A stretch of 64,000 nt of DNA from Whitmania pigra (GCA_021613335.1 JAJTWR010000278.1:885501-949500); one strand, 5' to 3'; positions 51,101 through 63,459 are shown, numbered from the stretch's first letter. The notes: generated by a model not told the origin, from the letters alone. A program made the numbers and translations.

Positions 51101-54100
51101 TTAGATTACTAAGCATAACTAAGATGACTTTGAAAATGAGATTGTTCCCTATTGGCCCATATGCAAATATGCTTGAATTTTTGTTGTGGACATGCACTAA
51201 TGAGAGCTGCCCAACATTCCACTTGTGGAACATAATCACAATAAACGACATGTTTATAAAAAATTTCAAATTGCAAATTTTTGTGTTAATACATATGGTA
51301 TTGACATACTCTAATTACTTTCACATGTCCTCAGCATTTTTATATAAGCTTGAGATACAAACTTAATGCTAATTCTAATTTTAAAATAATAATCAAACTA
51401 GGCAAACAAGTTATAAAAACATACCAGACAGCCCCTGCCATCAGTATGGAAAAATCTTTCTGGACAGAAGTAAATAGTGAATACTAAATCATTTAATATG
51501 TCATCATACATCATTCTCCAAAAGATTAACAACAATTTGTGAGAGTATACGACATCAACATCCTGAATTTCTGGCAAAACTAAAAATAATAATAAATCCT
51601 AATAAATCTAGTTATGTGTGAATTAAGTTTATAAATATTAAAAAAAATAATTTTTTGCTAGGTTAAAAGATGCAGGAAAATGCAATAGTGGCCTAGAGGG
51701 GAGAAGCAACTGCCCATTTTAAAATATTACAACAATGGCCAAATTTTATGCTTTTCCATTGCCAACTATACATATAACATAGAGGCTCAAAATTATTTCT
51801 GATTTCTGTCCTGATCGTAGCTTCAACATCAGGTGTAGAACATAAAAAGCCTTGGAGAGCATTGAGCAATGTCTATACAATTGTATCAGCAGATAATCAG
51901 TTTTGGAACTTATTGAAGTACAAGTACTCAAGTACAGTAAATTACAGGAGGAAGTTGATTTCATCTAATTTTTTGGCCAGAAAAAACCAGTTAATCTAAT
52001 TTGGCACAAATTTCCTTGGACTCGATTTTTGCTTCAGCCTTGCCTTTCATATTCTATTTAGAAATTGTGCAAATAGACTTGGTCTATCATTCTGCCATAA
52101 TTTTTAGTTTTACCTTCAACATGCATATTTGTGGAAGAAGGGGAAGTTTATTTCTAAAATTTGGATAATTGCAATATAATCTTTGTTAGATATTATTGAC
52201 TAAGTTAATGAAGGTAACTCAAGATTGCAAGGAGCTGGAGAACATTCTATCACAATTTTGGGCAAGCCTTCAGCAAAAAACTGAGAAAAAAATTAATTCA
52301 AAAATTTTAATCTTTCCACCAGAAAATTTGAACTCATAAAAATTTCAATTCAAGGAACAAATCAAAGAGACATTGAAATCCTTATCAGATTTGTTTGACA
52401 AATGCTTTAAAAAAACACTTTCTTTTTCATGTCAACTTTCTTGATGTGTCAGAAATGGAATGAGTCTTAAATATTTAAGTGCATGCTAAGTTATAAATCT
52501 CACAAGGAACCAAGAAGAAAACCTTATTGATTTAAGAAGTGACCATTGATAGGATAGACTTGGAGCAGCTCCAGTACCATATTAGCTGCCTTTACACTTT
52601 AAACTTGGCATGGCAAAGTAACTATTTATTAAAAAGCTTCCTAGATGCCATTAACTGAAAATATTTGTAATCTTTGGCCATTGGTTGAAAAATTTACTTG
52701 CAAATCTCATCAACATTGTTCATAAATATGAAACATTTATTTGGCATAATATGACAACATATAACATGTTAAATTGCAGAAAAGGTAAACTATTTAAAAC
52801 AATTTATAAAGCTATCTTGTAACAACTAATGAAACTCTTGGGATAACTAAACAAAACAAAAGATGTATAAAGTTAAATATTTTCACTCACCTGTAAAATC
52901 CTCAAAATTAGGAATAGTGATAAAAGTTAGTTCAAGAGTCTCATTATATCCTCTTTTTGTCATGACATCAACAGATACTTGATGCCTAACACCACTATCA
53001 AGCCCCATAAGAACAAATATATTCTCTACATCAAAACTTCTATCCAATTCTAGCAAATGTTTGGCCTTATTACTTAAGGAATTATGATCCTTAGTTTTTG
53101 AATTGGTATTCATTTTATTTTCTTGATGCAGTAATGTATGACTATCTCCATTAGATACTTTTGGCATTGTTAATAGGTTTTCAAGAGACGTATTGCCACT
53201 TTTATATAATTTTACAAACCTTTCGTAATCTTGGTTATTAGTAATTTCCAGATAAGTGGCTAGTTCTTTGTCATCTTTGTCATCATGTTGTGATTCATAC
53301 AAATAGTCACTCACATGTTCCTGATAGTCATCATGTAACCTATAATTTGTATCAATCACGTGGAACTTCATATCTTGGTCATTTGAGAATAAGAGATCCT
53401 CATCATCATCATCATCATCAACTCCTCTATGATTGATAAGTGGGTCATGGCTATATATATCCTGGCTGATATCATGGTCTGCTTCAATCATAATGTTTGA
53501 ATCATTTCTCATCAACTCTTGAAATCCATTCTTAGACAAGGCAACTTCAATTCTCCTCATTTTGAAGGAGCTTAATAGATGTGCTCTATATCCTTGCAAT
53601 GGGCCTCGAGCTTCATCTCTGGTAAGACCCTAAATTATTTATAATGATGTAGTAATCTGCACATGCTAGATTAAATGATGCAATAGATATTAAGATGCAA
53701 TGTCTATATATAAAATACATCAGATAACTAATGATATTTTTAGCTTAGTAAATAGCCTAAATTATTTTATATTAGGGGTACCGAAAGTTCTGTCCTCCTT
53801 TCTTTAACCAAACTAAAACATGAGATTAGCATCTAGTTAGATGTTTTCAAGGTCAAATCAGATGCTAGATAGTCAGTTCAACTTCAGATTTAGTTAAATC
53901 TACTTCTGTTTGATAGTTTGAACACATTTATATCCCATGGAAGACAAAAGTTTTAAAGTGAATCACATGCATCATGCATGTGAAAGGTAGCAATCCAACA
54001 ATTGCGGTGAAAACATAACCACTGCCTATCCAGAAGGTGTGAGTATAATGAAACTGCCGTAGATGGTTTTAGATTTTAAAATGACAATTTCCACCTTACA

Positions 54101-57100
54101 CCACTTGATGAGCCTGATCGGGAAGACTCAGCCTGTTGGATGATGGACTTTTTGAAAGCTGCAGTGGAAGAAGATCCTTGACAAACAATCAGAACATTGT
54201 CCCAAAGACTTGATGCACTACTGTTCTGGAGCATTTGAAAAATATTGGAAATGTGTATAGAGAGGGCAGGTGAGTTCCTCATGAACTCTCTCCAGACAAC
54301 AAAACAATATGGGTAACAATTTTCAATAGTCTTCTTTTTTAAGGAATGAAAAATGCTTTTCCTTGATTGGATTGTAACTGCAGATGAAAAATGGATTGTC
54401 TTCAACAATAATAAATGAAAAAGACAATGTATTTCAAAAAAAGAAATTCCTGTGCCAACACCTAAACCTGATCTGCACAAAAAGAAGGTAATGATTTGTG
54501 TTTGGTTGAATCAAAAAGGTGTGGTTCACTTTGAGTTCTTGGAGCAAGGAAAAACTGTGAATGCAGACCTTTACTGTCAACTTGAAAGTCTAAATGCATC
54601 ACTGCTAGAATATGTCCTGCTCTAGTGAAAAGAAAAGGAGTCATTTTGAAGCATATGATAGCACTAGACCAAACAAACTCAAGAAAAAATAAAGTCCTTA
54701 GGTTGAAAAGTTCTTCTTTATGCTCCATATTTGCCAGACCTTGCTCCATCAGATTTTCACTTATTCTATTCTTTAAAGCATTTTATCAGTGGAATTTAAT
54801 AAATGTTCATGAGGTTGAAGAGGAGTTGGAGTTTGATTCCTTTATTTCTTCCAAAAATGTTAATTTTTTTGAGAGGGGGATTAAAAAGCTCCAAAGTAAA
54901 TGGACAAAGGTTATATCTAGTGATGATGACTATTTTGTTGAGCAATAAAAAATTTTCAGTAATATTTCTTTCAATTATTATTATTAACAAAAATCAAGAC
55001 AGGACTTTCCGGTACTCCTAATAATTTTGGTTCCAATTCACAGCTAAACATCTAATGAAATTTAATGGGAAATCTATAACTGTAGCTTTTTAATATTTAA
55101 AAATTATTTAAATGTTTTATCTAATATCATTGGATTCCCAAAATTTGGAAATTAAACATTAAAGGACTTTTTCATATTTGTACCACAACTTTGTAACTGA
55201 AAAATGCGCAAATTGGAGTACATTAAAACTTAAAACAAAGATTTCATAAAGTTATCAATTTTTGCAAATGAAATTCAAGAAAGAACGCTTGCAGGTTGGC
55301 CGAATGGGTTACATTCCTGAACAGGGCAGTAAAGGCAACAGTCGTAATGTGTCGTCTTCAAAACCCAGCCTGCACTGCCATAAACTTCCTTGGGAAGGAG
55401 TCCTATGTAAATGGGTTCCCTGACTTGCTCAAATAGCGATAGCTCACATGGCCATGTGAGCAACAATCTATGTGAGCAACAATCTATGTGCGCAACTGCC
55501 ATGTGAGCTACCGCCATTTGAGCAACAGTCTGGTCACCATATAAATGATTACATGAATCGATGCTATATGGCACTATACAAATGATGTTACAATTATAAT
55601 ACAATACTTAAACAATAAACATGGTGAATATGCAACGACAACCAATAAACATTCAAATTTTAAAACTGTTGATACCCAAGTCTCAATGGGATGTCTGGAA
55701 TGCAAGATGTTAAAACAAAAATTAAACAAATTTGAGTTTCAAAATGAATAATAAATACATTTGAAACATTAATTAGTTGGGCATCCTGGCCTAACCTTAA
55801 AGTGAAGGACAACATCTAAGTTTGTTGAATTGATCAATAGCACAGTAAATCCTCCATAGGTGCACAGTTTTGGAGCAGACAATGGAACTAAAACATTAAC
55901 TCCTTAATAAGTGATTCTAAGTAAGAGTTTTTAAAATTATTCTAACCTGACATCTCTGTTTTAACAGTTTCAACAATTTCATCACTCCAAAAACCTCTTA
56001 AATCACTTGAGATGCCCCTTATGCTAATGTTGCATGTAGTGAAGCGGGGAATATTTTTGAACTTTGTAAATGCATGTGGATCAAATCTCTTATATGTTAC
56101 TGTGAACTAAATTAAGAACATATCATTATCATGATATTCATACAGCTAAGAAATCTATATTTATATATATAAATATATGTAAGATCCATGTATCAAGAGT
56201 CCTTGTACTCTTATAATCAAAAATAATGTCATGCAGAAGTCTGGTCTTTTATTTGACATTGATACTAAACATCCCCTGCAATTCTGTGTTGATCCCTTTG
56301 AAACTCAATAAGCCCAACATTCAAAACCCTTACCAGATTGAGTCAAAACCTACTCTCATGACAGCCGAAAGCAACATCAAATAACTATAGTTTGTCTGCT
56401 GTATATATTATATTGTCTAACAAAGAATCCAAATACAACAATATAAACAGTCTTTTGGTTTTGGCCAGAGATTGCCAACTCCTGCTATACATACATTATA
56501 TCATTTAATAAAGATTCCAGATGTAATAATATAAACTCAGTCTTTCAGTTTTAGCCAAAAGTTATTCAGGCTTGAAGGCTTAGATCATCAGAAACAAGAA
56601 TAATTGTTCTGTTTAAGGCAAAGTGGAAAGTATGCTGAAGATTATAACATGGCTACTTTCTGTGCCAAAATTCGATGCAATTGAAGTCCTGGTTAAGGGA
56701 AAGCAAATGTAACAAGTTTAATTTGTAAGGAATGGAACAAAGACAGAGATGTATCACAGAGAAGGGAATTGCTGTAGTCCAGTCGAGAGAGAACGAGACA
56801 ATATGCAAAATCAGAAATTGTGTTGACAGAGAGGAGTGGATGGATATTTGAAATGCCCAAGATTGTGAGATTTGACAATAGAGTTGGAATGTTATTTAAA
56901 GCTGAGATGAGGATCAAAAAGTAACACTTAAAGAAGTGTAAAAGAAGAGTTTGAGACTAGTGTAGGAAGAAAATTGTGTAGGATGTCAGCGTCATTTGCG
57001 AAAAATAGAGTTGATGGGTTTTGAGGCAGATTGTCCCGATTAATATGATTTCGGATTTCTGTTGAAGAAAGTTGAAGATATGCCAATGGTATCCTTGCAC

Positions 57101-58418
57101 TTTCGCAGATTTCCAAGTTGATCAGACATGTTACAGCTGGAAAGGATAGAGAATAGACATCATGTCATCTGCAGATTGATGAAATACAATGAAATCATGA
57201 ATGATGTTTGAAAAAGATGAGGTGTAAAAAAGGTTGTAAAAAGCAAAGATCCCAGAATAAAAGCATAAACGTATAGAAATATTCTTCATTTGTAGTCCTT
57301 AAATATTTCAAATTTCTTATAAATTCATTTAAAAAAATCTGCCAAATAAACTTACATATTCCTTATATCCATTCATACATTGGATGGAAATGTTGAAAGT
57401 CATATTCTGACTATAAGTAGGTGTTTGAAAATATAGAGCATTAATATTCTTTGCATCTCTCAAAAGTTGAAACTTCACTTTATTCACTATGCCAGGTTTA
57501 ACTAAAATAAATCATCTACAATTATTGCTATGTAAATAATCATTACATATTATAACAAGCAGTTTTTAAATTATTAAATTGAAACAAGAAAATTATCATT
57601 AAATAAAATTATCTTACCATAATCTTTTAGATTTATTTGGGTCAAATTTGATAACATAATTCCATCAGAAGAGTTAGTTCTACTAACTCCTAAAATCATC
57701 ATAGAATCACTAAAAACTTTGTCAAATGGATCAACAACAGACCAAACATCATCTCTTGAGTGATTGCATGGCTTGTAGTAATTTGGAACAGTGATGTTTT
57801 TGCTAAAATAAAATATTGATCCTATATTTATTAAGCATCAGTGACATAGCCAGGACTTTAATATTGGTTGAGGTGGGGCAAATTTTTTATGTGTATATAA
57901 ATATTAAAACAGTGTTGGTGGAATCAAATAATTAATTTCTCACTAAAGACACTAGTAATTTCATTATAAAAAAAAACTTGTAACATAAGTAGTGGTGTCA
58001 GAAGCTTACCTAATCTTGTTGGTGCTATTTTAACAAAATTAGCTACTTATACCCCACAATAAAAAAACAAATTAATAATTTAGAAAAAATATCAAAAGTC
58101 ATGTTGACAAACGTAGAGTGCCCCCCGTCATTAAACACCAATATTTCCTAATACCTGTTTGTAAACCAAGCACTCCAAAAGGAGCCTGAATCACCAAGAT
58201 TTTCGTGAAACACTTTAAATTTTAGTTCTTTCCAGTTTTCAACAACGATTTTCGAAATCTTTGGCACTAAGAGATCATCATGTCTAAATATTAAAATATC
58301 TCGATAAAATTGTTGGCTCGTCCAAGCAAAGCTAACCTATGCTGTTAGCAGTTACAACAACAAAAACTCCACGGAAACACAGTAACCAGATAATTAGCAT
58401 CCAATATTCGCTCTTCAT
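41317..58418 (-). CDS. Type I membrane receptor with cytokine-receptor-like FN3 domains
   Basis: Exons (-): 58418-58337, 58299-58155, 57802-57618, 57501-57356, 56106-55947, 55887-55796, 53629-52891, 51579-51425, 50732-50525, 47006-46851, 45780-45402, 43165-43087, 42968-42902, 42677-41317. Together they make 3954 nt, 1317 aa, with phases agreeing at every junction. Residues 1-25 are a signal peptide (WMLIIWLLCFRGVFVVVTA). The ectodomain has about five fibronectin-III-like units with degenerate WSxWS-like motifs (SGSFWSAWF about residue 65, RGFWSDEI about 228), a typical domain start (EARGPLQGYRAHLLSS) and YEYDL/YC cysteines. Exon 7 adds a long Asp/His-rich insert. One TM lies at about 791-814 (AFIAIIGVVILALLLLGFLI). 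The ~500-residue cytoplasmic tail is Ser-rich, without a kinase or an evident box1. Likely a class I cytokine receptor-like or other FN3 receptor; the ligand is unknown. The exon 12 acceptor was chosen for frame. Confidence 0.82.
43636..44819 (+). mobile_element. hAT-Charlie-type element with TIRs and TSD
   Basis: Ends CAGGGGTTCCCAAC are inverted repeats. The flanking duplication is TTCTAAAA/TTCTAAAG (43628-43635, 44820-44827; 7 of 8). Inside, EEWIMNPYSYN and ELRTNRVLEMQFENKSF, then near 44340 FATIYLCEFGF, match the C-terminal half of Charlie-type transposases (ZBED5/FAM200-like). A foreign block around 43900-44300 interrupts the frame. It lies in a receptor intron. Confidence 0.87.
43907..44061 (+). 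repeat. Dispersed repeat inserted in the hAT-Charlie copy
   Basis: Homologous to 27927-28081. The insertion as a whole seems to run from about 43900 to 44300, because the transposase frame resumes after it. Confidence 0.65.
44951..45131. repeat. (ATTATTATC)n 9-bp periodic array
   Basis: A regular 9-bp unit ATTATTATC repeats many times between shorter ATT runs, in a receptor intron. Long Ile/Met frames on both strands are artefacts. Confidence 0.93.
46160..46268 (+). repeat. Short interspersed repeat family 2 copy
   Basis: GTCTGGGTTGCAAACACGAC, then ACATAACAACTGTCATTACC and CCCATTCAGCCAACCT. Matches 28685-28750 and the reverse complement of 55283-55375. In a receptor intron. Confidence 0.7.
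47469..50378 (-). mobile_element. pogo/Tigger-type transposon, decayed
   Basis: 2910 bp between TA dinucleotides, with inverted termini CCGTATTTTCAC. Minus-strand fragments in order: FDIPASESIW (49760 region), MLCGWHQVKT, IAIIPGGLSSKLQLQIVEKL (49459 region), and SPDLILSGFRNAGIKS ending near 49195. These are the DDE_1 (CENP-B/pogo) transposase landmarks. Stops and frameshifts make it inactive. It occupies the receptor intron between exons 9 and 10 and is coded in the same direction as the gene. A truncated SINE is nested at 50011-50061. Confidence 0.88.
50011..50061 (-). mobile_element. 5'-truncated SINE with target-site duplication
   Basis: Minus-strand AGTCAAAATCATCTTAGTCA, then TGCAACGGACTATAATCAAA and AAAT tail. 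Flanked by a perfect 11-bp duplication ATATTTCAATC (50000-50010 and 50062-50072). Nested in the pogo element. Confidence 0.9.
53772..55021 (+). mobile_element. mariner transposon, inactive
   Basis: 1250 bp between TA dinucleotides, with termini TTAGGGGTACCGAAAG and (reverse complement) TTAGGAGTACCGGAAAG. Plus-strand pieces: DWIVTADEKWIVFNN (first catalytic Asp region), KPDLHKKKVMICVWLNQKGV, GKTVNADLYCQLESLN, a damaged HDNARPH region, then NVHEVEEELEFDSFISSKN and FFERGIKKLQSKWTKVI. Several frame breaks. Lies antisense in the receptor intron between exons 6 and 7. Confidence 0.92.
55283..55375 (-). repeat. Short interspersed repeat family 2 copy
   Basis: The minus strand reads GGCAGTGCAGGCTGGGTTTT, then CGACACATTACGACTGTTGC and AACCCATTCGGCCAACCTGC. 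Same family as 28685 and 46160. A partial match (CCCATTCGGCCAATCTGCAA) is at 15934-15954. Confidence 0.7.
56693..57250 (-). mobile_element. LINE reverse-transcriptase fragment
   Basis: Minus-strand frames contain FANDADILHNF-type residues in place of FADD, and then FAYCLVLSRLDYSNSLL, the C-terminal LINE signature (V-x-S-R-L-D-Y-x-N-S-L-L). Broken by frameshifts; in a receptor intron. Confidence 0.72.
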
Positions 58419-58904
58419 AGTAAGTTTCTCATTCTCATGTCTAGAAATAGCCAATGGTTTTGTTTTCTGAGAAAAGTTAAACAAAGACTCTAGATCCAAG
58501 CATTAACACAATTCAAAAAGAAAACTACGTTGCTGAATTTATAATTAATCAAAAGAGATTATGGTAATCACACTCAAAACATTTTTAACTCGCATGCAAT
58601 TCACAAAACAATATATTCAACGGATTCATTCGACCACATCAAAGGCGGACTAAGGAGTCTATTAATACCTTTGAAGCTCAGAATTCTGACATCATTTGTA
58701 GAAACTTAACTTGAATGTTTTTTCACTCGAGCCAAATCTGGAATCGTATTCAGTCTAAGCAATCCATCGAATGAAGATAAAAGATAAATATTTTACCTTA
58801 TATTTATTAATTTATTCATTATACTTCTTAGTTCCTACATTCTTGTTTAAAAAAAAACCTCCTCAAATTAGCTAACAAGCATTCCATACGATATTGACCA
58901 TACT

Positions 58905-59510
58905 TGGGGTTGCTGAATACGCGGTTACCTAAAGGAGGACATAATAAAACAAAAAAGAGGACAAATGAGAACATATTGAATGTTTCATTTGAATCGTTAC
59001 GGATTAAACAGACAATTAGTACAATTTTATTACAACAGATGTATAAATGTATACAATAAATGTATCTTACTCTTAAGAAACAGTCATGTTAAAAATAAAT
59101 ATAAATTCAATGGACGCATTTTTCAAACTGTCAAAAAACATTATTTAAACAGCCAATTGTATAAACATTATCCTATAATCTTTATTAATTACATGACTTA
59201 TTTCTCGGAGGAGCCAACTTTTCGCAGAAGATCCTCGTTAGCAATCACATAAGCATAAAACTGTTCACAGGTAACATTCTTCAAATTGCAAAAATGACGC
59301 CCTTTACAATGTTGAGTAAGAATCTGTTCCTTTCCTTTGTGTGTTGACCATTAATTTATAAACAACTAGATTTTGTACATTGTAACACTGTAGACATACG
59401 GTAGAGTGTAGATATATAAAATGTAAGAAAAGCCGGAAATTTTAAAGGTTTTTGACATAGCCTGCCGGACGGAGGTTAACATCTGGATTGCCAGACGTCC
59501 GGCAACCCTA
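58905..59510 (-). mobile_element. 606-bp element with GGGTTGC termini and TSD
   Basis: Ends TGGGGTTGCTGA and (reverse complement) TAGGGTTGCCGG are flanked by ACCATACT/ACCATACC (58897-58904, 59511-59518; 7 of 8). A minus-strand stretch of about 48 codons (TQHCKGRHFC, then CEQFYAYVIANEDLLRKVG and a stop) looks like the end of a coding region, but I cannot name it. Probably a deletion derivative of a DNA transposon. Confidence 0.65.
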
Positions 59511-59518
59511 ACCATACC

Positions 59519-60200
59519 CAATCTTATTCTAATGCTTCAAATATTAACAAAAATTGTTTTTCTTAATTTTAATTGATCAATTTTTTTTTCAATGTGTTTA
59601 ATATTTTCTAAAGCAACTCACACACTTATTGGTTTATTTTCGATTTTTATTCGAATCCATTAAACTGATATCATAACTGGGGAACATATCAAAAACGTCG
59701 TCTTCAAAAACGCTCTTTAAAAAAGGAATCAGCTTATAAAAATTCAGAAATAAACGTACTAAAAACGTGCAAATGTACAGCTAACATAACCATGCTCAGT
59801 GTCACTAATCACTAGGTGGCTTAGGTACAACAGAAATTTGTAAAAAAATAGACACCTTATTACCATGTAATGCTAAATAAATTAATCTATTAGTAATAAT
59901 TTATTTTAAACTTTATTTTACATGCATAGTTTACTTTAGAAACTGTGATAAATTTGTAAGCTTCGTAAGACATTTATACGAATGAACACAAAGTATTGAT
60001 ATAAATTAAAAATAAGACATTAAATTGTATTTTAAAATTAATGTTCTCAATTCTTAATTCTTAAAAACGCTAGATTTTATTGCTACAGATATTTTAAATG
60101 CATATATTTATGTGTAATATATAAAAAATATAAACTAAATTTTTATTAACTTTTTTAAACTTAAGATATATATTAAATTTAAAATAGGACTCGAAGCTTC
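59519..60200. other. Intergenic between receptor and RPL26
   Basis: AT-rich, no gene seen. The RPL26 promoter presumably lies at its right end. Confidence 0.4.
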
Positions 60201-60221
60201 TTACAAACAAATCAACACGTT

Positions 60222-60240
60222 TTCCTTTTCCGCTTTCTGG
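60222..60240 (+). promoter_or_regulatory. 5'TOP-like pyrimidine tract of RPL26
   Basis: CCTTTTCCGCTTTCTGG-type pyrimidine run just before a donor-like GAG|GTTCGT at 60240-60241. A 5'UTR intron would then end at CGCAG|GTTAAAATG. TOP tracts at transcription starts mark ribosomal protein mRNAs for growth-dependent translation. Confidence 0.6.
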
Positions 60241-60351
60241 AGGTTCGTGATTGTTTGGTTCGAATTATCGGTATTGTTTTTAGCTCGGCTTCAGGATTGG
60301 GATGTTTCAAGCTTTCATGGATTAACGCTATTTTTAATTTCGCAGGTTAAA

Positions 60352-60922
60352 ATGAAGTTTAACAAACTTGTATCCGGTTCTCGCCGCAAGAACCGAAAGC
60401 GTCATTTTAATGCTCCATCACACGTTCGCCGAGTGATAATGAGCGCACCATTGTCTAAGGAATTGCGCCAGAAATACAACGTGAGAAGCATTCCCATCAG
60501 GAAAGATGACGAAGTTCAGGTTTGTAGCGGTTTTCATTTGTCGTATTCGAACTTTTGTTGAGGTTTACACGCCACTCAGGTTGTCAGAGGCCATTACAAG
60601 AGTCCCCAGGTTGGCAAGGTTGTGCAAGTTTACAGAAAGAAGTATGTCGTTCACATTGAGAGAATTCAGAGAGAAAAAGTAAATGGATCTGCTGTGAATG
60701 TTGGAATTCATCCATCAAAGGTAAGGTCAATTATATTTAATTTTTATTAAGTATATGTTTGAAAACCATTGAATAATCATTTATGTTCGTTTTCCAAAGG
60801 TTGTTATAGTTAAACTGAAGATGGACAAGGATCGTAAGGCTATCTTGGAACGTAAAGCCAAGTCAAAGCAACAGGCTGAGAAGGGCAAGCACAGTGAGGA
60901 ATCTGTCATGGAGACAGCTTGA
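60352..60922 (+). CDS. Large-subunit ribosomal protein L26 (uL24)
   Basis: Structural protein of the 60S subunit, near the polypeptide exit tunnel. Exons 60352-60519, 60580-60720 and 60800-60922 give 143 aa (human RPL26 has 145). It opens [20 protein letters not shown] and contains [33 protein letters not shown] and a KOW-type block [18 protein letters not shown]. It continues with [15 protein letters not shown] and [11 protein letters not shown], and ends in a basic/acidic tail. Introns are short (60 and 79 bp), unlike the other genes here. AATAAA at 60950-60955 lies 28 bp past the stop. An upstream ATG frame at 60247 is read from the 5'UTR intron and is not the start. Confidence 0.98.
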
Positions 60923-60949
60923 ACTGGTTGTTAATATTTGGGATGAAGA

Positions 60950-60955
60950 AATAAA
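60950..60955 (+). promoter_or_regulatory. RPL26 polyadenylation signal
   Basis: AATAAA shortly after the RPL26 stop codon. Confidence 0.85.
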
Positions 60956-60959
60956 TACA

Positions 60960-61937
60960 CTCATGTGTTATATTTTTTGCTTCTGGTTATTTTCAAAAGA
61001 AAATTGTAGTATGATTGAGTAAGTATAAAAATGAGGTAATGCTGCTATTTTGCAGGCAAAATCTTGGCATGTTACCAAGATTCTATACTAGTAAAGTTGG
61101 TTAAACCATAAATAATGATAATTTTTGGTTTTTCTAGCGGTTTATGCGGTTATCTGGGAAACAACAGGTGGATTGAATTTCGGTAACGTTTTGGGGTTTA
61201 AGGTACTGATCATCAGCAATTTTCAATTTGAACAATCAGTGGTATAGTTTTGTGGGTGCCATAGCTTGGACTCAGCAGCCAATTTCTGAGATTGTTAATT
61301 GCATTTAGATAAGTAAATGCTGAATTGCATGGGAATTTAGCATGTGATGGGGAGGCAGATGTAATTACAGCTTAAAGTTTGCAATTTACCCCCAACAAAT
61401 TTTTCAGTTTGTGTGTGGATTATGCACATTGTTTGAGATGCCCTGATATTTAAACAAAAAGCACTGAGGTGAAATGATTGGAAGTGTGGACAGTTCAGGT
61501 GTATCTTTCATCTACAACTTCCTACTGACTTTGCAGGAAACTGCTGACATTGACTTTTTTATGGTCAGTACCATAATTGACTACTTGACAACGGCTGCTG
61601 CGATGGCTGATATTATATTCATGGCTGTAGGAATTAGGGTTTGTTATATGGTATTATATATGACATGGAAATTTTGCTGGCACATATTGAACATGATTCA
61701 ATACTTTCATCCAGTGACTTGACTTAAGATTTACAGCTGTCTTCAGCAGCATTTTACAAATTCTCCAGCACCAAAGAAAGCTAGCCCCACAAGTGTTTAA
61801 CTAAAATACCTAAAATGACGTACTTGTTTACATGGGTGCAACTGCCTGAAGGAGGCAAGTAAATTTCCCCCTACCTCAAACAATTTTAAACTGTTGATGA
61901 ATCATAGCTGCTTATGAAAGAAAATTATTAACTGAAA
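60960..61937. other. Intergenic
   Basis: No supported gene; the open frames here are short and featureless. Confidence 0.4.
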
Positions 61938-63287
61938 TGCATTCAATTAGGTCTTTGAACAATTAGATATCATTTCGTGAAACATTTATTTCCTCCTCTT
62001 CTCAATCTAAGTTTTAGTTAACTGATTGTGGCCCAAGTATGACTTTTCAATTTCAATTATGATCTTCCTTAGTCTCCCCTTTGTGCAATATCCCTCAAGT
62101 GGATGGTTCACCAAACGAATTTTCTAATGAAACTCTGCGATCGCTCACACCTGAATGCAAATTCAGGTCGAAAGCGACCTTTTGAAAGAGGATGTTTTGT
62201 TTCGTCTCCGGATGTGGTGACCAGCGTCATGGTAGTAGTAATATTTTATTAATATCCTCGGAATCAAATTAATGTCTTTTAATAAAGTCCGTTGCATAAC
62301 ATGATTAGGGCGGTGCTGCAGCGGGGTTCGAATTCGCGCAGCGATGCGGGCGTACTACCAGCGTCGTGGACGTCCGCAGAGATTTTTTATAGGGGAACAA
62401 GGTTTTTTTCAATTTAATTTTTGAACTTGGCACGATAACGACAGAGTTTTCTGAGGACCAAAAGCCTCGAGCACAAACATCGAATGTTTAGATTAAGGAA
62501 ATTTAGAAACTCGAAAGCAATATCTTTGGCAATAGTGAATTATTACAATTGGTAATAAGGAAAAGTTACTATTTGGTACGCTGGTCACTCCAACACCGGA
62601 ACAGGCCTCTTATGCATTCAATTAGGTCTTTGAACAATTAGATATCATTTCGTGAAACATTTATTTCCTCCTCTTCTCAATCTAAGTTTTAGTTAACTGA
62701 TTGTGGCCCAAGTATGACTTTTCAATTTCAATTATGATCTTCCTTAGTCTCCCCTTTGTGCAATATCCCTCAAGTGGATGGTTCACCAAACGAATTTTCT
62801 AATGAAACTCTGCGATCGCTCACACCTGAATGCAAATTCAGGTCGAAAGCGACCTTTTGAAAGAGGATGTTTTGTTTCGTCTCCGGATGTGGTGACCAGC
62901 GTCATGGTAGTAGTAATATTTTATTAATATCCTCGGAATCAAATTAATGTCTTTTAATAAAGTCCGTTGCATAACATGATTAGGGCGGTGCTGCAGCGGG
63001 GTTCGAATTCGCGCAGCGATGCGGGCGTACTACCAGCGTCGTGGACGTCCGCAGAGATTTTTTATAGGGGAACAAGGTTTTTTTCAATTTAATTTTTGAA
63101 CTTGGCACGATAACGACAGAGTTTTCTGAGGACCAAAAGCCTCGAGCACAAACATCGAATGTTTAGATTAAGGAAATTTAGAAACTCGAAAGCAATATCT
63201 TTGGCAATAGTGAATTATTACAATTGGTAATAAGGAAAAGTTACTATTTGGTACGCTGGTCACTCCAACACCGGAACAGGCCTCTTA
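61938..63287. repeat. Exact 675-bp tandem duplication
   Basis: 61938-62612 and 62613-63287 look identical base for base. Each unit opens TGCATTCAATTAGGTCTTTG and closes ACACCGGAACAGGCCTCTTA(TG). Each contains a SINE-family segment on the minus strand (AGTCCGTTGCATAACATGAT followed by box B, GGGTTCGAATTCGC). Confidence 0.95.
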
Positions 63288-63459
63288 TGGAGTCTGACGG
63301 TAAAGACATTATACACTAGCTGACTAGAATGTTTAAACTAGAGACCGGCGGACGGACAAAATTTTGGTGTGACCGGCGACCGCCTGACTCGCCAAACTCC
63401 GTCGTCGGTCAAAGGTTTCATTAACCGTTAAATTCCCAAGTTTAAACGAGTCGAATCGA

